Positions 1-4,775 of a stretch of 6,492 nt of DNA are shown piece after piece. Numbering within the stretch: the first letter of the stretch is position 1; every line of letters starts with the position of its first letter. Where the stretch lies: contig DCGZ01000039.1 in assembly GCA_002314675.1 (NCBI GenBank), positions 1,208-7,699 on the forward strand. The letters are read 5' to 3'. The notes under the pieces were generated by a model, which was not told where the DNA came from, made no database searches, and saw only the letters and a list, made by a program, of their open reading frames with translations. The position numbers were made by a program, and so were the translations under genes. The stretch is from Fibrobacter sp. UBA1765. GTDB lineage: Bacteria; Fibrobacterota; Fibrobacteria; Fibrobacterales; Fibrobacteraceae.

Positions 1-467
1 GCGCCTGTAGTACCGCTTGTGAGTGTCATTTGCATGACGATGGAATCTGCAATGTATGGCGCTGTGTCTATGAAGTTTTCAAACACCCACCAGAGAGCAA
101 TGGAAGCTCCGAACAAATCGCGGGGCTTGATCCAAAGCGCAAGGCAAAAAATGAACGGCATTAGCATTTGCGCAAGCGTTCCGCCAAGGGATCTTAGCAT
201 GTCGTTGCCGAGGAGCCCGAAGAACGGGTGCCCGAATTCATGGACCGGCAGATTTAGATTGTGCAGGTATTTTACCACCCAGGCTTCACTGCCGTTTATA
301 AAGACCGAGCCTGTCAAATACACCATGAATATAAGCAGGATCGTTCGCGGAATTAGGCTTTGTTTTTGTATTGGCGCAGGTACAAACAGAAACTGCAAAA
401 CAATTGGCCACGATTCGTAGTCATATAGAATTGGTCCAAGGGATCTGCGTTTCTTTTTGCGGCTCAT
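1..467 (-). CDS. Membrane protein with HEFGH motif, possible M50-like zinc peptidase (3' end off the window)
   Basis: Read on the minus strand from the ATG at 467, the frame stays open to the window edge, giving 155 codons without the C-terminus. The start is very basic (MSRKKKRRS). A hydrophobic segment follows at about residues 42-58, then NLPVHEFGHPFFGLLG with H76, E77 and H80 forming an HExxH zinc-binding motif. Further hydrophobic segments lie at about 95-113 and 119-130, and NFIDTAPYIADS at 131-142 could supply an acidic third ligand. This arrangement, with HExxH next to membrane helices, is that of M50-like intramembrane or membrane-bound metallopeptidases, so a membrane location is likely. 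The substrate is unknown, and the family assignment rests on motif and topology only. No other start is preferred: the ATG at 467 precedes the basic segment and lies 29 bases from the divergent epmA. A plus-strand reading of the same DNA gives a peptide that looks like a shadow. Confidence 0.72.
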   Translation of the reverse strand, partial: MSRKKKRRSLGPILYDYESWPIVLQFLFVPAPIQKQSLIPRTILLIFMVYLTGSVFINGSEAWVVKYLHNLNLPVHEFGHPFFGLLGNDMLRSLGGTLAQMLMPFIFCLALWIKPRDLFGASIALWWVFENFIDTAPYIADSIVMQMTLTSGTTG

Positions 468-496
468 GCCTAAAAGATATATTCTAAATTTTTGAT
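468..496. promoter_or_regulatory. 29-base divergent spacer with overlapping -10-like elements
   Basis: Only 29 bases separate the two divergent start codons. TATATT at 478-483 resembles the -10 elements elsewhere in this window and would point at epmA. TAGAAT on the minus strand (486-481) would point at the membrane protein. No good -35 box is visible for either, and any -35 would lie inside the opposite gene. Leaders would be only a few bases long. No clear Shine-Dalgarno precedes epmA. Confidence 0.3.
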
Positions 497-1483
497 ATGC
501 AAGATTTTTTATTTGATGATTTTAAGCCGAGCTGCACTCGCGAAACCTGGATTTTGCGTCAGCAGCTTTTGCAGCGTGTGCGCACCTTTTTTGCAGAACG
601 AAATGTGCTTGAAGTTGAAACTCCCGTGCTTTCGCGCGCTTGCGGCACGGACCCGAATCTGGATTACTTTAAGACTTTTGCAAAGTGCAATGCAAGCGAC
701 CCGGAACGTTACATGATGACAAGCCCGGAATTTCATTTGAAGCGCCTTGTCGCTGCTGGCTTTGGCGATGTGTATGCGCTTGCGCGTTCGTTCAGGAAAG
801 ATGAATCCGGCGTGCGCCACAACACGGAATTTACCATGGCGGAATGGTACCGCGTGGGCATGCCGATGGAGCGCCTGATGCAAGAAGTTGAAGAACTTTG
901 CTCAGAAATTTTGGGGCGCGATATTCATGCAAAGCGCACGCGCTGGGTAGATGCTTTTAAGAACTATGCCGGAATCGACCCGTATGACACGCGCGCGCAA
1001 TCTTGGAAGAGTTGTTGCGAACAGCATGGCTTGCCGTTATTTGACTATGATGAATTCCGCATTGACGAATGGCGTGACTACGTGATGGCACTTGTCGTGG
1101 AACCTGCCCTTGGAATGGATGGTGGTGAATTCATTTACGATTACCCGCCGTCACAGGCGGCGCTTGCACGCACAGAAGTTGGGCCAGATGGCTTGCCTTG
1201 CGCGAAACGCTTTGAGCTGTACCTTGGCGGTACGGAACTTTGCAACGGCTATCAGGAATTGACCGATGCCGTGGAACAGGAACGGCGCTTTGCAGAGGAC
1301 CAGGAAATCCGCAAGTCGCTTGGCAAGGAAACTCCAAATGAGGACCGTCGCTTTTTGGCCGCCTTGCAGCATGGCATGCCGGAGTGCTCTGGCGTGGCGC
1401 TAGGCCTTGATAGGCTTTTTGCGCTTGCTCTTGGAAAGAAGCACATTGCCGAGGTGATGCTGTTCCCTGATGAGATTTGCTAG
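497..1483 (+). CDS. epmA: EF-P--(R)-beta-lysine ligase EpmA (GenX/PoxA/YjeA)
   Basis: EpmA is a class II lysyl-tRNA synthetase paralogue that lacks the anticodon-binding domain. It activates (R)-beta-lysine and attaches it to a conserved lysine of elongation factor P, which helps ribosomes through polyproline stretches; it acts in the cytoplasm. The 328 residues match the family size of about 325. Class II motif 1 is at about 30-45 (FFAERNVLEVETPVLS), followed by MMTSPEFHLKRL at 73-84. Motif 2 runs from ARSFRKDE (96) to NTEFTMAEWYR (109-119). ELCNGYQELTD is at 247-257 and motif 3, SGVALGLDRL, at 298-307. The N-terminal OB-fold of true LysRS is absent, as expected. Its partners EpmB and EF-P are not in the window. 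The ATG at 497 is preferred because it is just upstream of the conserved region, although it has no obvious ribosome binding site. No terminator of the usual kind follows the stop. Confidence 0.95.
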   Translation: MQDFLFDDFKPSCTRETWILRQQLLQRVRTFFAERNVLEVETPVLSRACGTDPNLDYFKTFAKCNASDPERYMMTSPEFHLKRLVAAGFGDVYALARSFRKDESGVRHNTEFTMAEWYRVGMPMERLMQEVEELCSEILGRDIHAKRTRWVDAFKNYAGIDPYDTRAQSWKSCCEQHGLPLFDYDEFRIDEWRDYVMALVVEPALGMDGGEFIYDYPPSQAALARTEVGPDGLPCAKRFELYLGGTELCNGYQELTDAVEQERRFAEDQEIRKSLGKETPNEDRRFLAALQHGMPECSGVALGLDRLFALALGKKHIAEVMLFPDEIC

Positions 1484-1530
1484 GGCGTTGCCTTGTCGCA
1501 AGAGCGTCAAGGCCCGGGCTCTCGCGTTAT

Positions 1531-1572
1531 CGTTATAAGGTCGCTGAGCGTAGCCGAAGTGCCCTTATAACG
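1531..1572. repeat. Inverted repeat, 10-bp arms, 22-base loop
   Basis: CGTTATAAGG (1531-1540) pairs perfectly with CCTTATAACG (1563-1572). Read on the minus strand, the loop carries CACTTCG followed by GCTACGCTCAGCG, a composition like that of dispersed palindromic repeats in many bacteria. Confidence 0.7.
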
Positions 1573-1645
1573 TCCGTTCAGCCTCGCGTTGCGAGTCCAA
1601 ACCCTTCGGGCTTCCATCCCTAACGCGAAAATGTTTTTATAGTAT

Positions 1646-1676
1646 GCAAAAGCGCTCGCTTCGTTCGCGCTTTTGC
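1646..1676. repeat. Inverted repeat, 10-bp arms, loop TCGCTTCGTTC
   Basis: GCAAAAGCGC (1646-1655) pairs perfectly with GCGCTTTTGC (1667-1676) around the 11-base loop TCGCTTCGTTC (1656-1666). Two neighbouring stems of unrelated sequence carry almost the same 11-base core. Confidence 0.8.
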
Positions 1677-1692
1677 CGAGAGAGGGATTGCC

Positions 1693-1719
1693 CAAACCAG
1701 TCACTCTGTTCCTGGTTTG
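1693..1719. repeat. Inverted repeat, 8-bp arms, loop TCACTCTGTTC
   Basis: CAAACCAG (1693-1700) pairs perfectly with CTGGTTTG (1712-1719). The 11-base loop TCACTCTGTTC (1701-1711) matches the loop of the hairpin at 1646-1676 at 8 of 11 positions and has the same length. Confidence 0.75.
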
Positions 1720-1742
1720 CCCTTCGGGCGCCTTCGGCGGGC

Positions 1743-1780
1743 TAAAATGCGCTTGGTTCACTTCGTTCACGCGCATTTTA
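1743..1780. repeat. Inverted repeat, 10-bp arms plus 2 bp, core TCACTTCGTTC
   Basis: TAAAATGCGC (1743-1752) pairs perfectly with GCGCATTTTA (1771-1780). If TTG (1753-1755) bulges out, GT (1756-1757) also pairs with AC (1769-1770). This leaves an 11-base loop, TCACTTCGTTC (1758-1768), one base different from the loop at 1656-1666. Confidence 0.75.
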
Positions 1781-1781
1781 T

Positions 1782-1802
1782 CGAACCCTCTCCGAGGGTT
1801 CG
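1782..1802. repeat. Tight hairpin with T-arm-like arms
   Basis: CGAACCCTC (1782-1790) and GAGGGTTCG (1794-1802) form a 9-bp stem with a 3-base TCC loop. The right side (1791-1802) is the reverse complement of 1878-1889 within tRNA-Ser, so both arms match the tRNA T-arm region. There is no T-tract, so it is not a typical terminator. Confidence 0.7.
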
Positions 1803-1818
1803 TGAATCTTCCCTTATT

Positions 1819-1859
1819 GAATACAAAAAGAGCTCCACAAGGGAGCTCTTTTCGTATTC
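1819..1859 (-). terminator. Rho-independent terminator of tRNA-Ser
   Basis: GAGCTCC (1830-1836) and GGAGCTC (1842-1848) form the GC core. It is extended by A-tract/T-tract pairing and by an outer GAATAC/GTATTC pair (1819-1824 with 1854-1859). Read on the minus strand it lies just 3' of the tRNA and ends in a run of T. It could also stop plus-strand transcription arriving from the repeat region. Confidence 0.85.
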
Positions 1860-1862
1860 AAA

Positions 1863-1946
1863 GGAGAGAGAGGGATTCGAACCCTCGGACCCGTGAAGGT
1901 CTCCGGATTTCGAGACCGGCCCAATCGACCACTCTGGCATCTCTCC
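1863..1946 (-). tRNA. tRNA-Ser (anticodon CGA)
   Basis: The minus strand folds as a class II tRNA. The 7-bp acceptor is GGAGAGA (1946-1940) with TCTCTCC (1869-1863). The anticodon stem is CCGG/CCGG, closed by a U-U mismatch, around the loop CTCGAAA. That loop gives anticodon CGA, which reads the serine codon UCG. The long variable arm (GACC pairing with GGTC) is typical of Ser, and the T-arm is GAGGG-TTCGAAT-CCCTC. CCA is not encoded. The base in discriminator position 73 (1862) would be U, whereas bacterial tRNA-Ser normally has G. It is served by a minus-strand promoter at 1959-1987 and a terminator at 1819-1859. Confidence 0.93.
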
Positions 1947-1958
1947 AAAGGTAGGCAC

Positions 1959-1987
1959 AATTTAATAAACTTTTTCGCCCTTGACAA
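1959..1987 (-). promoter_or_regulatory. Promoter of tRNA-Ser
   Basis: On the minus strand TTGTCA (1987-1982) is followed by a 17-base spacer and TAAATT (1964-1959), 12 bases before the tRNA 5' end. This is good sigma-70-type geometry for a tRNA gene. Its -35 box overlaps the -35 box of the divergent helicase promoter. Confidence 0.65.
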
Positions 1988-2011
1988 GGTGGGGGGATAA
2001 TTTTCTATATT
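1981..2011 (+). promoter_or_regulatory. Promoter of the DEAD-box helicase
   Basis: TTGACA (1981-1986) and TATATT (2006-2011) are separated by 19 bases (18 if the -10 is read as CTATAT). Transcription would start near 2017-2019, giving a leader of about 100 bases. The 19-base spacing recurs in the promoter at 4485-4515. Confidence 0.65.
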
Positions 2012-2013
2012 GC

Positions 2014-2116
2014 GCCGTCCAAAGAGTCATCCTATGTTTACTTAAGTGCTGATACAAGAGACAGATGGGTTGGACGGCTCTTGTAACCGGGCAAATATGC
2101 CCCATAAGGTAACATA
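2014..2116 (+). promoter_or_regulatory. Structured 5' leader of the helicase mRNA
   Basis: GCCGTCCAA (2014-2022) is complementary to TTGGACGGC (2070-2078). ACAAGAG (2054-2060) is complementary to CTCTTGT (2078-2084). The two helices cross, so they form either a pseudoknot or two alternative folds. A tight hairpin GGGCA-AATA-TGCCC (2089-2102) then sits just before the AAGG ribosome binding site (2107-2110) and the ATG at 2117. The predicted start site near 2018 would leave only part of the first helix transcribed. Cold-inducible DEAD-box genes such as E. coli deaD have long regulatory leaders, so temperature or feedback control is plausible but not shown. Confidence 0.45.
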
Positions 2117-4138
2117 ATGGCTGAAGAAATTCTTAGCAACGACGAAGTTATCGTCGCTGATTCTCAAATTATAAGCGAAGAACCTGTTGGTCCGCTTTTT
2201 AGCGACCTTGGTCTTTCTGAACCGGTGCTTGCCGCGGTTGCTGCCGCTGGCTACGAAGCACCATCTCCGATCCAGGCTCAGGCGATTCCTGTTCTTTTGC
2301 AGGGCAAGAACCTCCTTGGTACCGCTCAGACTGGTACCGGTAAGACAGCTGCATTCTCTTTGCCGCTTCTTTCCCGCCTTGATTTTTCTGGCCCGACTCC
2401 GGCAGTTCTCATTTTGACGCCGACCCGTGAACTTTCTATCCAGGTGGCTGAAGCTATCCAGAGCTATGCCGTAAACATGCCAAAGATCCATATCGTGCCG
2501 GTTTACGGTGGACAGGATATCGGCGTTCAGCTCAAGGCCCTCAAGCGTAACGTTTCTATCGTTGTTGCAACCCCGGGCCGTTTGCTTGACCATATCCGTC
2601 GTGGTTCTGTAAGCCTTGCTCGCGTGCAGGCGATCGTGCTTGACGAAGCCGATGAAATGCTTGACATGGGCTTTGCCGAAGAAGTTGAAGGCATTCTCAA
2701 GGAAATCCCTGAAACCGCACAGCGCGCATTGTTCAGTGCAACAATGCCAGATGCCGTAAAGAGCATTGTAGATAATTATCTTGGCGAATACGAAGAAGTC
2801 CGAATCCAGGGCAAGACTGCAACTGTCGAAAACATTATGCAGCGCTTTGTAATGGTTCGCCCGGAACACAAGATCGAGGCTCTTTGCCGTATTCTTGAAG
2901 GCGAAAGCTTTGACGGCCTTTTGATCTTTGTTCGCACAAAGCAGCAGACTGCTGAACTTGCAGAACGCTTGGAAGCTCGCGGCTTTAACGCTGCTCCTCT
3001 CAGTGGCGACCTGGCACAGGCTCTTCGTGAACGTACAATTAACCGCCTAAAGACCGGCAAGCTCGATATCGTTGTTGCAACGGATGTTGCTGCCCGCGGT
3101 ATCGATGTGGACCGCATTACGCATGTCGTGAATTACGATGTTCCGTACGATACGGAATCCTATGTGCATCGTGTTGGCCGTACAGGTCGTGCTGGTCGTA
3201 CTGGTAACGCCATTCTCTTTATCACGCCTCGTGAACGCCGTCTTTTGAAGATGATTGAAAAGGCAACTCGCCAGCCAATCGCTCCAATGGATATGCCTAC
3301 TGGCGAACAGATCAGCGAAAAGCGTGTCGCTGCATTCCGCAAGAAGGTTCTTGACAAGGTTAACGAAGGCGGCCTTGACCAGTTCCGTGAACTTATCCAG
3401 TCTCTTGCCGAAGAATCCGAAGTCCCGATGGTTGACCTTGCGGCTGCTCTTACCGCACTTGCACAGGAAGGCCAGCCGCTCTTCCCGGAAATGGAAGATT
3501 TGCCAGCCCCGGCAGAACGCGGCAAGGGTTTCAAGGCCGAAAAGTCCTTTGGTCTTGGCGCTTCTGATGAACCTAGAAAGCCCCGCAAGGAAGGCGAAAA
3601 TGGCGTTGAGGAAGGCTTCCTTCGCTACTACCTTGGCGTTGGCCGCAAGGATCACGTTTCTCCGCGCGATATCGTTGGCGCTATTGCCGGCGAATCTGGA
3701 ATTTCTTCGGCAAACATTGGCCGCATCAAGCTCTTTGACAAGTTCAGTACCGTGGAACTTCCGCAGGACGTTCCTGAAGCAATGCTTATGATCCTTGAAC
3801 GCATGAGCATTCGCGGCAATCCGTCCCGTTTCCGTCTCATGACAGATGAGCCGCCTACTGGTGGTAACTTTGGCGGTGGCGAAAAGAAGGCTCACCGTGG
3901 CGGTCGCAAGGTTCGTGAACGCGAAGGCGGCTTTGACGGCCCTCGTGGCGAACGTCGTGACTTTGTTCGCGGTGGCGAAGATCGTCCGTTCCGCCGTTCC
4001 GATCGCAGCGAAGGTCGTCCATTCCGCAGGGATCGTGAAGAACGCCGTTCCGGTAACCGCCCGTTCCGTGAAGACCGTCCGTTTGGTGAACGTGGCGACA
4101 AGCCGTTCCACAAGACTCGCCGTTTCGGTAGACACTAG
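2117..4138 (+). CDS. deaD: DEAD-box ATP-dependent RNA helicase, DeaD/CsdA type, with DbpA-like RNA-binding domain
   Basis: This enzyme unwinds short RNA duplexes using ATP. Relatives act in ribosome assembly, cold adaptation and mRNA turnover in the cytoplasm. The RecA-like core is complete: Q motif region 28-53, motif I AQTGTGKT (70-77), Ia PTREL (102-106), Ib TPGR (152-155), II DEAD (176-179), III SAT (207-209), V ATDVAARGID (321-330) and VI HRVGRTGR (351-358). After a linker, residues 499-575 (from EGFLRYYLGVGR to RFRLM) look like the DbpA/CsdA RNA-binding domain. The tail (580-673) is Gly/Arg-rich and repeats R/K-P-F with R/D/E spacers about five times, which suggests non-specific RNA binding. 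The 673 residues are close to CsdA length (629 in E. coli). The start has AAGG upstream and fits the leader; a strong terminator follows. Large minus-strand frames inside this gene are shadows of its codon bias. Confidence 0.95.
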   Translation: MAEEILSNDEVIVADSQIISEEPVGPLFSDLGLSEPVLAAVAAAGYEAPSPIQAQAIPVLLQGKNLLGTAQTGTGKTAAFSLPLLSRLDFSGPTPAVLILTPTRELSIQVAEAIQSYAVNMPKIHIVPVYGGQDIGVQLKALKRNVSIVVATPGRLLDHIRRGSVSLARVQAIVLDEADEMLDMGFAEEVEGILKEIPETAQRALFSATMPDAVKSIVDNYLGEYEEVRIQGKTATVENIMQRFVMVRPEHKIEALCRILEGESFDGLLIFVRTKQQTAELAERLEARGFNAAPLSGDLAQALRERTINRLKTGKLDIVVATDVAARGIDVDRITHVVNYDVPYDTESYVHRVGRTGRAGRTGNAILFITPRERRLLKMIEKATRQPIAPMDMPTGEQISEKRVAAFRKKVLDKVNEGGLDQFRELIQSLAEESEVPMVDLAAALTALAQEGQPLFPEMEDLPAPAERGKGFKAEKSFGLGASDEPRKPRKEGENGVEEGFLRYYLGVGRKDHVSPRDIVGAIAGESGISSANIGRIKLFDKFSTVELPQDVPEAMLMILERMSIRGNPSRFRLMTDEPPTGGNFGGGEKKAHRGGRKVREREGGFDGPRGERRDFVRGGEDRPFRRSDRSEGRPFRRDREERRSGNRPFREDRPFGERGDKPFHKTRRFGRH

Positions 4139-4156
4139 TCTTTAACGCAAGGTCGT

Positions 4157-4192
4157 AAAAAAGTTGCGAGAAAAGATCTTGCAACTTTTTTT
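4157..4192 (+). terminator. Rho-independent terminator of the helicase gene
   Basis: AAAAAAGTTGC (4157-4167) pairs with GCAACTTTTTT (4181-4191), closing a loop that can itself pair AGA/TCT. A T run to 4192 ends it. It begins 18 bases after the stop codon. Confidence 0.9.
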
Positions 4193-4193
4193 G

Positions 4194-4221
4194 TTGTCAA
4201 AAATGCGGCTTTGCCTATATA
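4194..4221 (+). promoter_or_regulatory. Possible upstream promoter
   Basis: TTGTCA (4194-4199), a 16-base spacer and TATATA (4216-4221) lie directly after the helicase terminator. Initiation near 4228 would put the NrdR-like box at 4249-4264 just downstream, and would give the NrdD-like gene a leader of about 350 bases. Confidence 0.35.
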
Positions 4222-4248
4222 CTTAATGAAGAAAAGTAGAGTAAACAT

Positions 4249-4264
4249 ACACAAAATATTGTAT
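4249..4264. promoter_or_regulatory. NrdR-box-like palindrome (upstream, single)
   Basis: ACACAAAATATTGTAT matches the published NrdR-box consensus acaCwAtATaTwGtgt at 14 of 16 positions, counted by eye. NrdR is the ATP-cone/zinc-ribbon repressor of ribonucleotide reductase genes. Boxes normally come in pairs, and I see no partner at the usual spacing here. Confidence 0.45.
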
Positions 4265-4484
4265 ATGCCACTGTTTCTGTAATTTGTTGATTTTCAATAG
4301 GTTATAACTTTCTCGTGTCATTGCTTGTCAAAAAAATGGCTAGTATGATTTTGCACTTTTTGCCGAGCCTATACGTAAGAAAAATGTGTTTTTAATATTA
4401 TTATTGAACTTTTTATTAACTTACAAACTTTCTTAAATTTTATTTTTTTATTACAGAGTGGCGAAATTTTAGAAAAAAGGGCAA

Positions 4485-4515
4485 TTGACTTTTTTTTTGA
4501 AAAATACCCTATATC
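4485..4515 (+). promoter_or_regulatory. Probable promoter of the NrdD-like gene
   Basis: TTGACT (4485-4490), 19 bases, then TATATC (4510-4515). The -10 lies inside the first of two NrdR-like palindromes, as expected for a repressor that blocks RNA polymerase. A second AT-rich -10-like run is at 4541-4550, within the second palindrome. Confidence 0.55.
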
Positions 4516-4521
4516 TTGGGG
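4506..4521. promoter_or_regulatory. NrdR-box-like palindrome, tandem site 1
   Basis: ACCCTATATCTTGGGG matches the NrdR-box consensus at 12 of 16 positions and overlaps the -10 element. It is 33 bases from site 2, about three helical turns, which is the usual spacing of tandem NrdR boxes. Confidence 0.5.
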
Positions 4522-4538
4522 TGTACAAGAAGCCGAAA

Positions 4539-4554
4539 ACTATATATATTGTGG
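4539..4554. promoter_or_regulatory. NrdR-box-like palindrome, tandem site 2
   Basis: ACTATATATATTGTGG matches the NrdR-box consensus at 13 of 16 positions, with an intact right half TATTGTG. It lies 26 bases before the start codon of the NrdD-like gene. Confidence 0.5.
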
Positions 4555-4580
4555 GTGTAAATTCAACAGGGTAGGTCGAA

Positions 4581-4769
4581 ATGGAACAGTTTGAAAAGGC
4601 ATGCGTCGGTGTCGGTGAAGGCGTAAAATTCGAAAGAATTCGCCGTATTACAGGTTATTTGGTCGGTACTCTTGACCGTTTTAACGATGGTAAGAAGGCT
4701 GAAGTCCGTGACCGTGTAAAGCATCGTATCGCTGAAGCTTGCTCCTGTTCTTCTGAAATTGCGGCTTAA
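4581..4769 (+). CDS. Stand-alone NrdD C-terminal (glycyl-radical) domain protein, 62 aa
   Basis: The core at residues 19-48 (RIRRITGYLVG, then LDRFNDGKKAEVRDRVKH) resembles the extreme C-terminus of the class III anaerobic ribonucleotide reductase NrdD. In E. coli that end reads RRVCGYLG, then FNAGKQEEVKRRVKH. R-I-T-G-Y matches the glycyl-radical motif R-V-C/S-G-Y, and G25 aligns with the radical glycine. The rest of NrdD (about 600 residues or more) is absent, and the CxxC zinc knuckles that precede this motif in NrdD are missing. There is a Cys at 8 and a CSC near the C-terminus (54-56). No NrdD remnant lies upstream. The gene has AGG at 4573-4575 as a ribosome binding site, its own promoter, NrdR-like boxes and its own terminator, so it looks like an intact small gene and not a fragment. 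Databases often label such peptides as NrdD. By analogy with GrcA/YfiD it may be a replacement radical domain; that role is inferred. Confidence 0.78.
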   Translation: MEQFEKACVGVGEGVKFERIRRITGYLVGTLDRFNDGKKAEVRDRVKHRIAEACSCSSEIAA

Positions 4770-4775
4770 TTGCGA

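Larger units (their letters stand above)
1678..1790. repeat. Split copy of the tRNA-Ser 3' end (acceptor and T-arm pieces)
   Basis: GAGAGAGGGATT at 1678-1689 is identical to 1866-1877 inside tRNA-Ser. TCGAACCCTC at 1781-1790 is identical to 1877-1886, the adjoining part of the same tRNA. In the tRNA the two pieces are contiguous, sharing one T; here 91 bases of hairpin sequence separate them. This looks like a partial tRNA duplicate interrupted by a repeat insertion, or an old attachment-site remnant. No integrase gene is present in the window. Confidence 0.45.
1497..1802. repeat. Cluster of tandem inverted repeats in the epmA/tRNA-Ser gap
   Basis: This gene-free stretch is packed with inverted repeats. 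The first is imperfect: CGCAAGAGC (1497-1505) with GCTCTCGCG (1518-1526), one mismatch. Five more follow and are listed separately. Smaller stems include CTCGC-GTT-GCGAG (1583-1595), GCCC-TTC-GGGC (1719-1729) and CGCC-TTC-GGCG (1729-1739). CCCTTCGGGC occurs twice (1602 and 1720), and TCGCGTTA (1522-1529) pairs with TAACGCGA (1621-1628). Short frames through here are low-complexity and unconvincing, so I read it as non-coding repeat DNA. Confidence 0.75.
4193..4580 (+). other. AT-rich gene-free control region upstream of the NrdD-like gene
   Basis: About 390 bases without a credible coding frame. It holds a promoter-like pair at 4194-4221, an isolated NrdR-like palindrome at 4249-4264, then a very AT-rich part (about 4380-4480) with nothing I recognise. 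The probable gene promoter and two spaced NrdR-like palindromes follow. No riboswitch consensus, tRNA or known small RNA was recognised. Confidence 0.6.

Noticed and set aside
19..420. 133-codon plus-strand frame at the left edge
   Set aside because: The opposite strand encodes a hydrophobic protein with an HExxH motif and a good start at 467. The plus-strand product has no domain-like pattern.
1507..1776. 89-codon minus-strand frame in the repeat region
   Set aside because: It runs through several perfect inverted repeats, has no ribosome binding site and has low-complexity composition. It is more likely an open frame by chance in repeat DNA.
1497..1802. CRISPR array
   Set aside because: The repeats are inverted, of different sequence and unevenly spaced. 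There are no direct repeats with regular spacers.
1673..1954. 93-codon plus-strand frame
   Set aside because: It crosses the repeats, the terminator and the complete tRNA-Ser gene, so it is not credible.
2042..2869. 275-codon minus-strand frame
   Set aside because: It lies antisense to the helicase core, whose DEAD-box motifs are unmistakable. The antisense product has no recognisable motif or plausible start signals.
3047..4135. 362-codon minus-strand frame
   Set aside because: It is antisense to the helicase C-terminal half. The Ala/Thr/Arg-rich composition mirrors the codon bias of the sense strand.
4336..4395. 19-codon plus-strand frame in the AT-rich gap
   Set aside because: It has no Shine-Dalgarno, no clear promoter and no similarity I recognise. 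It is expected by chance.
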